Positions 21,359 to 31,536 of a stretch of DNA of 64,000 nucleotides are shown here, in pieces. Within the stretch, counting starts at the first letter, position 1, and each line of letters begins with the position of its first letter. The position numbers and the translations under genes were made by a program. This DNA is from Vitellaria paradoxa (taxonomy: Eukaryota > Streptophyta > Magnoliopsida > Ericales > Sapotaceae): contig CM034233.1 in the NCBI GenBank assembly GCA_019916065.1, positions 40,092,862 through 40,156,861 on the forward strand. Direction: 5' to 3'. The notes below the pieces were generated by a model that was not told where the DNA came from, made no database searches, and saw only the letters and a list, made by a program, of their open reading frames with translations.

Positions 21359-21399
21359 ATCTACACTTTTTAAAACCTAATTCAGTTCTTTCAAAAACT

Positions 21400-21748
21400 T
21401 TCGAAAACGAAAACCTTTGACTATATTCTCTGTAATCACTGGTAAGGGTTTTCGATTAAAATTTTCTCAATAATTTTGAAGAACTGAAAATTCAGATTTT
21501 GAATCCTAATTTGAATTAGTTTATTTCAGAAACATTCGAAAACGAAAATCTTTGACTATATTCTCTGTAATCACTGGTAAAGGTTTTCGATTAAAATTTT
21601 CTTAATAATTTTGGATAAACTAGAAGAATTGGATTTGAATCCGAATTCGAATAGGATTGTTTGAAAACCCTTCGAAAACAGAAGTTTTTGACTATATTCT
21701 CTGTAATCACTGGTAAAAGCTTTTGATTAAAACTTTCTCAATAATTTT
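21400..21748. repeat. Three 78-bp direct repeats in B 5' LTR
   Basis: Units at 21400-21477, 21535-21612 and 21671-21748 share GACTATATTCTCTGTAATCA and a following CACTGGTAA...TTCGATTAAAATTTTCT stretch. Start-to-start spacing is 135-136 bp. The units are slightly diverged, so the repeat predates this insertion. Confidence 0.9.
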
Positions 21749-22241
21749 CAAACAAATCCTAATTTAGGTTTTAACGCAAGTATTGCAACCCATCCCATAG
21801 TGAAGACGTAAATTACCCGGAATTGATAGTTGGATCAAGGACTTCTTAAATTTATTTGCTTATTAATAGAATTGCCTTTGTTTGATTTACATTGCAGTTT
21901 TTAGATTAGTTTATTTTGCTGCGCATTTAAATTAGGAAAAATTCGTTTAGCTAATATTTTATTCCTTGAATCAACAATCAATATTAAATTGCTGAAATTT
22001 TGTTAATAGGTTGTTAAGTTAGTTTAATTTGAATCTTGAACTTGCAAAACCCTAGGAATTAGTTTTAATTACTTTTCAAACTTAGTTTACAATCAAATTT
22101 AGGATTTCCATTTTAACCTAGAAACTAAATATCATAGGCTCCTTGTGAATTCGACCTCGGACTCACCGAGTTAAAACTACACCGCACACCCTTGCACTTG
22201 GGGGTTAATTTAGACGCACTTTCCATAAGCGGTCAAGTTTT

Positions 22242-22259
22242 TGGCGCCGTTGCCGGGGA
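22242..22259 (+). other. Primer binding site of element B (tRNA-Asp type)
   Basis: TGGCGCCGTTGCCGGGGA lies six bases after the LTR end. It is complementary to the 3' end expected of plant tRNA-Asp, which Athila elements use. A has the same sequence on the other strand at 36401-36419. Confidence 0.9.
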
Positions 22260-22345
22260 GCCAAATTTTAGTTTTTAGGTTGTTTTCATTTTTAAGTTAA
22301 CTTCTTTTTCAAAAAAAAAATAAAATAAAATAAAATTTTTTTAAC

Positions 22346-24235
22346 ATGGATTGTTTTCCTTATAATTCTAGTTCATCAGACACCATTCACCCACTCATTA
22401 GTTATTTAGGCAGCATTTATGGAATTGAATTTTGCCTAGAAACTTTTTCTATGTTACCTAAATTTTATGGACTTCAACATGAGGACCCTAGAGTTCATTT
22501 AGAACATTTTGAGTCAGTTTGTTTCTATTGCACAAGTGGTTACATAGATAACACATTTAAGTATAATTTTTTCCCGTTATCATTATGTGGAGTAGCCGAT
22601 GATTGGTGTCGTGCCGCTACTTGGTCCATTAATATTTGGGAAGAGTTACAAAATGATTTTATTGCAAAGTTTCTCCCTAATTTTCAAAACTTCACTTTCC
22701 GCTTGCAAATTAGAAGTTTTTGTTTCAAGAAGGGTGAAGTATTTTATAAATGCTGGGAGAGATTTAAAAACCTTTTAGAAACTTTCCCAAATCATGGACT
22801 AGAACTGTGGTACATTCTAGGGATATTCTACAATGCTCTACCTTGTGAGTTACACCAAGCATTTGATAAAAGTTTGGGTAAGGAATTTCTTGACCTTACC
22901 CCAGAAGAGGCATGGTCATTTTTTGAATTTTTCTATGAACACACCAAGCCACAAGAAAAACTTGAACCTAGTTTTGAACCTCAGTCACTTGAAAGCCACA
23001 CGGATTCTTTCCCACATCCTCCTACTTCACTTGATTCTCATGTTCAATCCTTAGAAAATGGAGTAGGTGTGGGACCTGATTACTTGGATATTGCTTGTCC
23101 CAACTCCACTCTACTTACCGAGGGCCAATCTGAGGAACCCCTAGATCATTGGCTTACTGAATCTAGCAATACACAAGTTGAGTCACTCTGCAAGCAAACT
23201 CAACATAGGGAAGAAGTTAACTTAAAAGTAGATTCTAGTGCACATGAGACTTCCACACATATTGACTCTACATTAGATGATACATTGTTCGAGTCCACAG
23301 CATGTCCTTATATTCGTCCACGCACTGAAGCTGAAATAGCTGAATCTAGGTCTTTTTTGTTACTTGCACGAGAAAATTCTAATTCAAAAACCCTAGACTT
23401 TGAGTGGAGCGACTATTCTGATAATGGTTGCGATAATGAAGGGAATGAGCCCTTTGACTTGTTCCCACCAAACTCTAACGTGCACGAGACTTCATCTGTT
23501 GAGAGTCTAGAGGACATGCCAACCAACACCACCACAGAGCTTGAAGCTCATCCCACCCTAACAACTCAGATGACCTTAGAAAGTCCTAAGACTTATTCTA
23601 AGAGCTTTAATGCCAGAGGTTCAGAGGAACACACTGTTAAGCCAGTTACTTTAGTTTCATCATGTGCCACTATACCACTCACTGAGACCACTTCTGATAT
23701 ATCTTTTCCTGTTGGGGCTAGTACACTTGATGACTTACCTGTTGAGACCCCTATATTTGAGTGGAAGTATGATTCTAATTATGGTTGGGTTCCTACTTCA
23801 ATTACGCAGGACTCTTATGAGAGTGAATTTCCTTTATCATCCTTTGAGAGTTCGATAGACAAGCCTAAGAGTGAGAGTGGTGCACAACTCTCATCTTTTG
23901 CTGTCGCCCCAACTAGGAATCTTACTGAGGGAACTGAACATGTTTTGACTAAGACTGACCACACATTTAGGGAAGTGGTGGAGACCAAAAAAATAGTTTG
24001 CATTGACTTTTTAGGTGTCGAGGGGATACTAGAAAACCCACAACTACATTCCATGTTCACATATGCAAATAAATTTGGGTCATATTTGGGATTCAAGGAT
24101 TCCCACAAGGCCATGCATTTTCTAGTGTTTTCTGCACTAGGAGCACACTCATTTTCAGTACCTCTTGGGCCCAAGGAGAATATTTCATTCCTAAAGCCAT
24201 TTGGTAAGGCTTGGGAGAGATTAGGAGTTGGATAG
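22346..24235 (+). CDS. Gag-like protein of element B, 629 aa, intact
   Basis: The ORF starts 86 bp after the PBS with MDCFPYNSSSS and runs without interruption. Residues about 30-190 align by eye with the capsid-like gag domain of A (FPLSLCGVADDW against FPFSLKDKAKLW; CWERFKNLLETFPNHGLE against AWERFKDLLMACPHHRFE). Residues about 200-530 are Ser/Thr/Glu-rich and low in order. The last ~90 residues (from about VVETKK to the end GKAWERLGVG) are again well ordered, and the old copy C keeps them. No zinc knuckle, protease or pol motif is present. It presumably forms or joins virus-like particles in the cytoplasm. The conserved C-terminus has no function I can name. Confidence 0.88.
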   Translation: MDCFPYNSSSSDTIHPLISYLGSIYGIEFCLETFSMLPKFYGLQHEDPRVHLEHFESVCFYCTSGYIDNTFKYNFFPLSLCGVADDWCRAATWSINIWEELQNDFIAKFLPNFQNFTFRLQIRSFCFKKGEVFYKCWERFKNLLETFPNHGLELWYILGIFYNALPCELHQAFDKSLGKEFLDLTPEEAWSFFEFFYEHTKPQEKLEPSFEPQSLESHTDSFPHPPTSLDSHVQSLENGVGVGPDYLDIACPNSTLLTEGQSEEPLDHWLTESSNTQVESLCKQTQHREEVNLKVDSSAHETSTHIDSTLDDTLFESTACPYIRPRTEAEIAESRSFLLLARENSNSKTLDFEWSDYSDNGCDNEGNEPFDLFPPNSNVHETSSVESLEDMPTNTTTELEAHPTLTTQMTLESPKTYSKSFNARGSEEHTVKPVTLVSSCATIPLTETTSDISFPVGASTLDDLPVETPIFEWKYDSNYGWVPTSITQDSYESEFPLSSFESSIDKPKSESGAQLSSFAVAPTRNLTEGTEHVLTKTDHTFREVVETKKIVCIDFLGVEGILENPQLHSMFTYANKFGSYLGFKDSHKAMHFLVFSALGAHSFSVPLGPKENISFLKPFGKAWERLGVG

Positions 24236-26518
24236 TATGTTTTGGCATTAACCCTTGTATATTAGTAGATTACATTTTATTTACTTATTTATTTATTTTA
24301 GTTTTCTTTCTACCTAGATTAAATTTTAATTTTCTTTTAGTTTACTTTTATTTGTTTATTCTAACATTTTATCTCGTAGAAGTTTTATTTTTTTTCTTTT
24401 AGTACAATTTAATTCAAAGGAATAAACTGCTCAAGTTCTTTTCTTTTCTTCAAATGAGGAAGCTCTTGAGGTAATGTCCTTCCTCTCCCTTTTATTTAGT
24501 TTTGCACTTCTAATTGGTACTTCACATACATAATTGTTCTTGTTGGGAGTGCTATAGAATCTAAGTTGAGGGGATGTATTGGGTGATGCCTTAAGTGGCT
24601 TGAATAATGGGTGCATGCTTGGTTTAATTTGTGCTTTGTTCTTATTTGTGCCTTTGTTGTTATTGTTTCATGCTCATCATCATGCTCATTATTGCACACT
24701 ACAGACCCACATATGCATCATGGTTCTCACATTGAGGACAATGTGAATTTTAAGTTGGGGGGTAAGGTTCGCATGATGACCTTTTGTGCCAAAATTGTAA
24801 AAATTTAAAATTTTTTGAGCATCTTTAAGCATGAATACATGAATTTAGCACATTTGTACCTACATGTCATCCTTTCTTTCTGGTTTGGTCGATTGTGAAT
24901 TAAGTGAGAAAGTGATGAATGAGTTTTGTTCAAGCTTTAATAGGAAACTTAGTTCAAGTTGATTGTATAATGACCTTGTGCATCTTTGACTATCAATAGA
25001 AGAGTTTATGTGCTTAGGAGTTGATTTTCTTTAACATTGGTTAATTGAGCATTCTTGGACTAGGTAGAGACTTATACCCCTTAATGGTGAGCTTTTGAGC
25101 CTATTATTCTTTCCTTGAGGGGTTGCACATAATCACAGCTCTTTTATTCTTCACTTTGGTTTCCAATGCACCAATTGCATCACACACACTTGCATTAGTT
25201 TCACTTGGCATATTATGAGTTGTTGCAAGCTTTGAACATGATGCTAGGCCATCTTTGCTATTGTTGGGCCTCTTTATCCTTTCTTAGTTATGAATTATCC
25301 TAGGAACCAACTTGAAGCCTTTTAAATAAAGTGTGTGACATATTTATATATATTTTTCTTGGTTCTCACCTCATATATTATCCCTTAGCCTTATTCACAC
25401 ACTTTTAGCCTTACCCTTACATGTCTTGGGTTGTGAAAGCGCCTTAATGTCAATGATGTGAATGGGGGTTGGGAATGAAAATTTTTAAGAGCATATTGAG
25501 AGGAAATATTGGGTGGAGAATCTAACTGATGTATTTTCATTTTTTCAAAAAAAAAAAGAAAGAAAAAAAAGAAAAAAAAAAGAAAAGAAAAAAAAAAAGA
25601 AAGAAAAAAAAAGAAAAAGAAAAAAAAAAGAAGAAAAAAAAAAAAGGATTGCCATTTCTTTTTGTTCGTGTAATTCTGGGACGTGTGCATTGGATTGTGA
25701 TTATTGAGAATGTCCCATGAGTCGTTTATTAGTTTGTGAATAAGCTTCTTGTTGTAGTTCTTGTTGGGTTTGGAAAGGAATTGGGTAGTTTGGGACTTGT
25801 GCACACTTGAGCATCTTTATCCCAAGACATGTGCTTTGATTTCCATATCCTCCATTGTTAACCATTACCCCTGGCCAAGTTACAACCAAAACAAAGACTT
25901 AGTGGATTCTAAGCAAGCAACTCTTATATTTTGCATGTAGTGGTCTTATGTAGGTTGTGTGGTGTGATCTCTTACATATGCATTGGAACATAGTTATGAG
26001 CTGTCCACTTTGAATTTCATTTCAGTTCACTCACTTATTTGTGGGGTTATGTGCAACTAGGATAGCATTATATGCTAATAGGTATGTGTGAACCCTTGAC
26101 GAGTGAATTCCTTTTTTTTATGAGTGGTACCTTGTGAGCATTTGAAGTCAAAACCTAGCTCATTTATGCTCTTGCAACCTTGTTGAATGAATGACACAAA
26201 TTTGCACACACACTGCTTTCTACTTTGATAGTCCATGCATTTATGTCTAGCACTTGGGAATTACACATGATATTTGGGTTTTGTGACTTGTTAGGCTTGA
26301 ACTTGATTCATTGTTGATCTTAATCATTTTTTTTAACACTTTGAGACCATACCATAGAATTTTGTGGGTAAATTCACTGCAAACCCTCACGAGACCTTAC
26401 TCGTCCATTAGGGGGAACCTAGGGGTTTAAAGGGCTTGCTGCACGTAGCTAAGTGTAGCCGTGTTTCTAACGAAAAGAGAAATAGGATGGTAGTTGCATT
26501 TCATTTTAATAAAGGGCA
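24236..26518 (+). other. Noncoding 3' domain of element B
   Basis: About 2.3 kb with no supported gene, homologous in sense to the A domain at 18025-20262. For example, 24889-25050 matches the reverse complement of about 19440-19580 at roughly three in four bases. Conservation rises toward the polypurine tract: 26375-26439 differs from A by one base. Lys-rich or Phe-rich frames at 25391-25804 are translations of the purine tract. Confidence 0.75.
25544..25646 (+). repeat. A/G low-complexity tract in B
   Basis: About 100 nt of only A and G (runs of A with single G). It occupies the place where A has a shorter sense-strand poly(A) run (18914-18935), so it looks like an expanded homologous A-tract. 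Confidence 0.9.
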
Positions 26519-26535
26519 TTGCTAGAGACTAGCAA
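26519..26535 (+). repeat. Hairpin beside the polypurine tract (B)
   Basis: TTGCTAG, loop AGA, CTAGCAA form a perfect 7-bp stem six bases before the polypurine tract. The equivalent in A is at 18006-18024 and 38100-38118 (8-bp stem, GGA loop). Confidence 0.85.
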
Positions 26536-26540
26536 CGTTC

Positions 26541-26553
26541 AAGTTGGGGGGTG
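26541..26553 (+). other. Polypurine tract of element B
   Basis: AAGTTGGGGGGTG lies directly before the 3' LTR start TGATTAC. It is nearly the same as the A tract. Confidence 0.88.
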
Positions 26554-28389
26554 TGATTACACTTGAAAAGTGTAATTACAAACTCCACTTTTATATAACT
26601 TTTGATGCATTTAAGTAGTTTATTTTGAATTTTTATTATTATTTTCTTAATTGCAGGTAAAAGGGTAAAATAAGTGAGATTAGCAATGATGAAAGTGGCA
26701 GCCGAGGAGAGAAAAAGGGTCCGAAGTTCAAAATAGTTGAAGTGGTGTGCAGCTGAAGTTCCAGCTCGACACCCTGTCAGTATTTAGACCATAACTTTTC
26801 ACTCACAACTCGGATTGACCTGATTCTTTTTGGGTTGGAAAGAAGACTCAAAGGGCTACAACTTTCGTGCTTTAGCCGAAGCCTGAATCGATCGTTTGCG
26901 AGGTCAAAATCGCAGTGGAAGTTGAGGACAGAAAGCTGTCAGAAGCAGCAAACGAGAAGCAGAACTTGAAGAACAAAGTTTCTGTGGTCCGGACCACCTG
27001 CCAAACGGTCCGGACCACAGTGTGTTATGCGCGCGCGGCTTCACTCCGTCTTTTAGGTTTTTCTTTACGACTTCTTTATAACATCTGCTACATGGCCGAC
27101 CCAAGGGGAGCGCTAGTTTTAGTTCTACATACTTTAGGAACCTCTTTTTCATATTTTCAAATACTTTTGATAGTTTTAGAATAGTTTTTTTAGAGAGTTT
27201 TCAATTACTAGTCTTGTTCATGGAGTTGTTCGATGTTTGGTTATTCTTCGCTGCACTGTTCTTTCATTACGTAGTTTCAGAGTTGCTTACCGTGTAAGTT
27301 GACTTTCGTTTCGTTAATTTAATATATGATTCATTATTTTCTAGTGGTAGATCTAATGTTTATGCTTTCGTTTATTGCTTTCGTTTTGTTTAAAATCATG
27401 CTAGCGTAGAAACCCTAGTTCTTGATTCAACGAATCAAGAAAGGGTAGTTTACTCTGATCTATGGGATGTACATAGACCCTTCGCATGGTTTGCGAAAGC
27501 CCATGCGAAGGGATCTACACTTTTTAAAACCTAATTCAGTTCTTTCAAAAACTTTCGAAAACGAAAACCTTTGACTATATTCTCTGTAATCACTGGTAAG
27601 GGTTTTCGATTAAAATTTTCTCAATAATTTTGAAGAACTGAAAATTCAGATTTTGAATCCTAATTTGAATTAGTTTATTTCAGAAACATTCGAAAACGAA
27701 AATCTTTGACTATATTCTCTGTAATCACTGGTAAAGGTTTTCGATTAAAATTTTCTTAATAATTTTGGATAAACTAGAAGAATTGGATTTGAATCCGAAT
27801 TCGAATAGGATTGTTTGAAAACCCTTCGAAAACAGAAGTTTTTGACTATATTCTCTGTAATCACTGGTAAAAGCTTTTGATTAAAACTTTCTCAATAATT
27901 TTCAAACAAATCCTAATTTAGGTTTTAACGCAAGTATTGCAACCCATCCCATAGTGAAGACGTAAATTACCCGGAATTGATAGTTGGATCAAGGACTTCT
28001 TAAATTTATTTGCTTATTAATAGAATTGCCTTTGTTTGATTTACATTGCAGTTTTTAGATTAGTTTATTTTGCTGCGCATTTAAATTAGGAAAAATTCGT
28101 TTAGCTAATATTTTATTCCTTGAATCAACAATCAATATTAAATTGCTGAAATTTTGTTAATAGGTTGTTAAGTTAGTTTAATTTGAATCTTGAACTTGCA
28201 AAACCCTAGGAATTAGTTTTAATTACTTTTCAAACTTAGTTTACAATCAAATTTAGGATTTCCATTTTAACCTAGAAACTAAATATCATAGGCTCCTTGT
28301 GAATTCGACCTCGGACTCACCGAGTTAAAACTACACCGCACACCCTTGCACTTGGGGGTTAATTTAGACGCACTTTCCATAAGCGGTCA
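26554..28389 (+). repeat. Element B 3' LTR
   Basis: Same length (1836 bp) as the 5' LTR and, by eye, identical apart from two adjacent bases (near 26767). It is followed by the target duplication CTCCG (28390-28394) and then the continuing env-like ORF of A. Near-identity of the LTRs means a very recent insertion. Confidence 0.96.
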
Positions 28390-29697
28390 CTCCGCGACAA
28401 TCCTATCCAAGGATCGACGTTGGGCAGCTTGCTCAGTTTCCATATGTTGCAACCTATCATTCATACCCCGAAGAAGATCACGCTGTAACACTACGGCACG
28501 GGGACGGGGAGGAATATCCGGCACCAGTGGTGTAGAAGAGGTAGAAGGTCCCGCATCGGAAAAAGACGACTCACGCATACGCAGCTGAGCGATGCGCCTG
28601 GCACCAGTAGACTCAGAGATCAGGACAGAAGGACTAACAGTGCGAGCGGTCTCATCAACAGTCACGTCGAATTGGGCCAAAAGTTCCGTGATGAGACCAC
28701 CAAAAGGCAATACGGACCGGCCAGTAGTAACTCCCGCACGCTGAATGATAGTGTCAAAGAGCACTGAAGCAAGGTCAATAGGAACGTCTGTAGCAATAGC
28801 ATAAAGCAACAATGCCCGCTCACGACTAATCAAATCATCATGGACAAGCGGGAAAATCTGGCTACAAGACAGCTCATGAAGAACACGGTAGGAAGAGCTT
28901 AAGTTCTTTTTGGAAAACTGAGGAACAGGACCCCAAGTCCTAAGAGCACCATCAGACAGAGCTCTAGCCAACATGTCACGGGAAGGGCGAGAATCCTCTG
29001 GGAAAGGGTACCCGGGGTCAGCCACCCGTGGAATATCTAAGAATGAAGCAATGGTGGATGCTTTGAAACGAAGACGCCGCCCCCGAACCCGCACAAGAAT
29101 CTGTGAAACTCCTGAACCAGAAGGATAAATTTTGACATTAGAATAGAACTCCCGCACAAGCATAGGATCAGCGGAGGCACGGAAAGTCATCGCTCTAACC
29201 CAACCGCGGCCAACGAGGATAGTACGAAGATCAGGAAAATCGGTCAGTCGAATGCCCCGTTCACACAACACGGGCTTGTGGCTCCAATAACGATCAAACC
29301 ATGCCTGGCGGTTCTGATTTCTAAACCGAGTATGATCAAAAAGCAATTCATCCTCATCTTTGTCCATTACATCTTCAGAGCTTGAATTTTCAGGAGTAGT
29401 GGAGGAAACATTATCAGATGAATAGGCAGCAACCTCCACGGAAAGCTCAACCTCTTCACCCTCTGAAGAAGAAGAAGAAGTAGGTGGTGCATGAGCATGT
29501 CGCCTCTTAAAATGAGCATTACGAGAAGTTCCACCCAAATCCCCCTTACGGGCATGTTTCCTTGACCGTGGCATAGCTTTAAAGCAGCCCAAAATACTCA
29601 ATCGCCACAACAACTTCAAGTTTCCAAACCAACAAAGAATGTTCCTCACAAATGCCCAACAAATTAGACTCACCACTTGAGATTGGCAAAATATCAA
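28390..29697 (-). pseudogene. Env-like ORF of element A (N-terminal ~430 codons), interrupted by B
   Basis: Reading starts at 29697 or at the internal Met42 (29574, MPRSRKHARKGD) and is open to the B insertion at 28390. It differs from the intact copy at 40356-41795 by a handful of residues (for example Ala/Val, Ile/Val and Pro/Ser exchanges). The domain content is described there. The last ~45 codons are at 20263-20399, about 8 kb away on the plus-strand map. Confidence 0.85.
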
Positions 29698-30261
29698 ACA
29701 CGTGGTAGGCTAACGTTGGTTCCACTTGCACACACCTCAAAAATCAAGTCCCCAAAGCTAAAAGCAACCTTCTTCTACCCAAAAGCATGTAATTAAGATC
29801 ACAACATCAAATAACAATCTCTACCCGACTTGGGCATTTACACAAACACTTGATAGGCACCTTGCTAACACACCTTGCACAAGAAGCAACTTCATATCCA
29901 AACCGCCCAAAATCAGCAAATCAACTCCAAAAAATCAGTAAATGAGCTAAAACTAAAGCCAAAACTCATAGCCCATGCACCACACAATAGATCTCCAACT
30001 TACCTTCAAAAAGGAGAAAAGAAAAAAAAAAACCATTACTTCCACCATGCAACACATACCAATAAAATAGAGAGAACCAGCTGTTAAAAACAGCTTAGCA
30101 CAACCAAAGGAAGCAGAAAATCGGCTTAGATGGAAGAAGAAACATAGATACCAAGAGGTTGGAAGGTGAAGCTCACGGGTGAAGAGTAAGAACATAAGCA
30201 CGGGTGTGTGCTGGAATGGCACGGGTGTGTGCTGGAATTAGAGGGAAATAACAGAAATATG

Positions 30262-30277
30262 AAGGTCACGTGACCTT
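30262..30277. promoter_or_regulatory. 16-bp palindrome with G-box core
   Basis: AAGGTCACGTGACCTT is a perfect palindrome centred on CACGTG, the plant G-box bound by bZIP and bHLH factors. It lies about 690 nt upstream of the env-like Met42 codon. The same site is at 42359-42374. Use as a promoter element is inference. Confidence 0.5.
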
Positions 30278-30299
30278 GTAAAGAAGCACATGCCAGCTT

Positions 30300-30370
30300 G
30301 GGCGCCCATGTGGGAATGTGGGGCGCCCATCAGGGGACACGGGCGCCCATGCTATAGGTGGGGCGCCCCA
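30300..30370. repeat. Four GGGCGCCC palindromes in the env-like upstream spacer (A)
   Basis: Four copies of GGGCGCCC, three followed by AT, in 71 bp. It is the same word that fills U3 of the LTR (17466-17790). The copy in A' is at 42397-42467. Confidence 0.9.
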
Positions 30371-30561
30371 CTTGAGCTGAAACAGCAGAAATTTTTTTTT
30401 TTTTTTTTTTTTTAAATACCAAAGTATAGAGAAGAGCAAGTCAAGACACACATCGACACTCATTCATACCAAACTTCAAAACAAGAATTCTCTAATCTAA
30501 GACAAAACCAAACAAAACAAAAGGAAATAAACTAATATTTACAAACTAGGACTCTAGACTT

Positions 30562-31536
30562 TCATTCGAAAGAAGGTGGGTCGGTCAACTCCCACGTCTC
30601 GATCTCAGCCACGAAACTCTCCAAGTATGGCTTGAGACGATGGCCATTCACTTTGAAAATAGTGTTGTTGCGTGGGTTATGCACCTCACACACACCATGC
30701 TCTGAAATAGAAGTGATGACAAAGGGACTCGACCATCGAGACCTTAACTTCCCTGGAAAAAAATGTAACCTAGAGTTGTATAACAAGACTCTTTGGCCCA
30801 CTTGAAAGGATTTCCTAAGAATGTGTCTATCATGCAAATCCTTCATTTTAGCCTTGGCAATCTTTGCATTCTCGAAAGCATCATTTTGCAATTCATCAAG
30901 TTCATTCAATTGAAGCTTCCTAAAAGTGCCGGCATCATCTAGACTTTCATTGAATTGCCGGATTGCCCAGTAGGCTCGATGCTCCATCTCAACGGGTAGA
31001 TGGCAAGCCTTGCCATAAACAAGACGATAGGGAGACATGCCTAAAATAGTCTTATAAGCCGTACGATATGCCCACAACGCATCAACTAGCCGCAAAGACC
31101 AATCTTTACGTGTGGGGTTAACCGTTTTCTCAAGAATACCTTTGATCTCCCTATTTGCCAATTCAACCTGGCCACTATTTTGGGGATGATAAGGAGTCCC
31201 CACCTTATGAGTTACACCATATCTACGCATTAAGATACCCACAGGCCGATTGCAAAAATGCTTACCACCATCACTAATGATGGCCCGGGGCATCCCAAAA
31301 CGTGAAAAGATATACTCTTTCAAGAATTTGACCACCACACGATGGTCATTAGTGCGAGTGGCAATGGCTTCTACCCATTTAGAAACATAATCTACGGCCA
31401 CAAGAATATACTCAAAACCAAACGATATAGGAAACGGGCCCATAAAGTCTATCCCCCAACAATCAAAAATTTCCAAAATAATGACAGGATTTTGGGGCAT
31501 TTCATTTCGTTTGGAAAGGGCCCCTAATCGTTGGCA
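30562..31536 (-). pseudogene. Integrase catalytic core and C-terminus of element A
   Basis: The open frame from Met 31500 gives 312 residues in frame with pol, after an in-frame TGA at 31537-31539. Catalytic residues Asp18 (WGIDFMG), Asp77 (IISDGG) and Glu113 ([10 protein letters not shown]) are present with the canonical D-35-E spacing. GKACHLPVE and the C-terminal PFVI..I..H..CEV beta-strand region follow. The core looks intact, but the stop in front of it separates it from the zinc-binding part and from RT. Confidence 0.88.

Larger units (their letters stand above)
20400..22235 (+). repeat. Element B 5' LTR
   Basis: It starts TGATTACACTT and ends GCGGTCA, directly followed by AGTTTT and the PBS. 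The first 24 bases form an inverted repeat (ATTACACTT, GAA, AAGTGTAAT). Two more strong inverted repeats (20828-20866, 21324-21358) and three 78-bp repeats (21400-21748) lie inside. Frames of 82 and 89 codons in it overlap on opposite strands and recur unchanged in the other LTR. They show no domain. Confidence 0.96.
20400..28389 (+). mobile_element. Element B: young non-autonomous LTR retrotransposon with gag-like ORF (TR-GAG type)
   Basis: Two 1836-bp LTRs (20400-22235, 26554-28389) flank a 4.3-kb interior holding a PBS, one 629-codon gag-like ORF and a noncoding 3' domain. The 5-bp target duplication CTCCG is perfect, and the undisturbed site can be read in A' (40485-40495). By eye the LTRs differ at only two adjacent bases (TT near 20613 versus CC near 26767). 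There is no protease, RT, RNase H or integrase, so enzymes must come from elsewhere. Shared termini, PBS and polypurine tract point to an Athila helper like A. Confidence 0.95.
29698..30561 (-). other. Spacer between integrase and env-like ORF of A
   Basis: About 860 bp without a supported gene. On the minus strand it holds, in order, a poly(A) run (about 30413-30392), four GGGCGCCC copies (30370-30300), a 16-bp palindrome with a G-box (30277-30262) and A/C-rich leader-like DNA up to the env-like ATG. Confidence 0.6.

Noticed and set aside
25391..25804. Poly-Lys or poly-Phe frames
   Set aside because: Translations of a 100-nt A/G tract.
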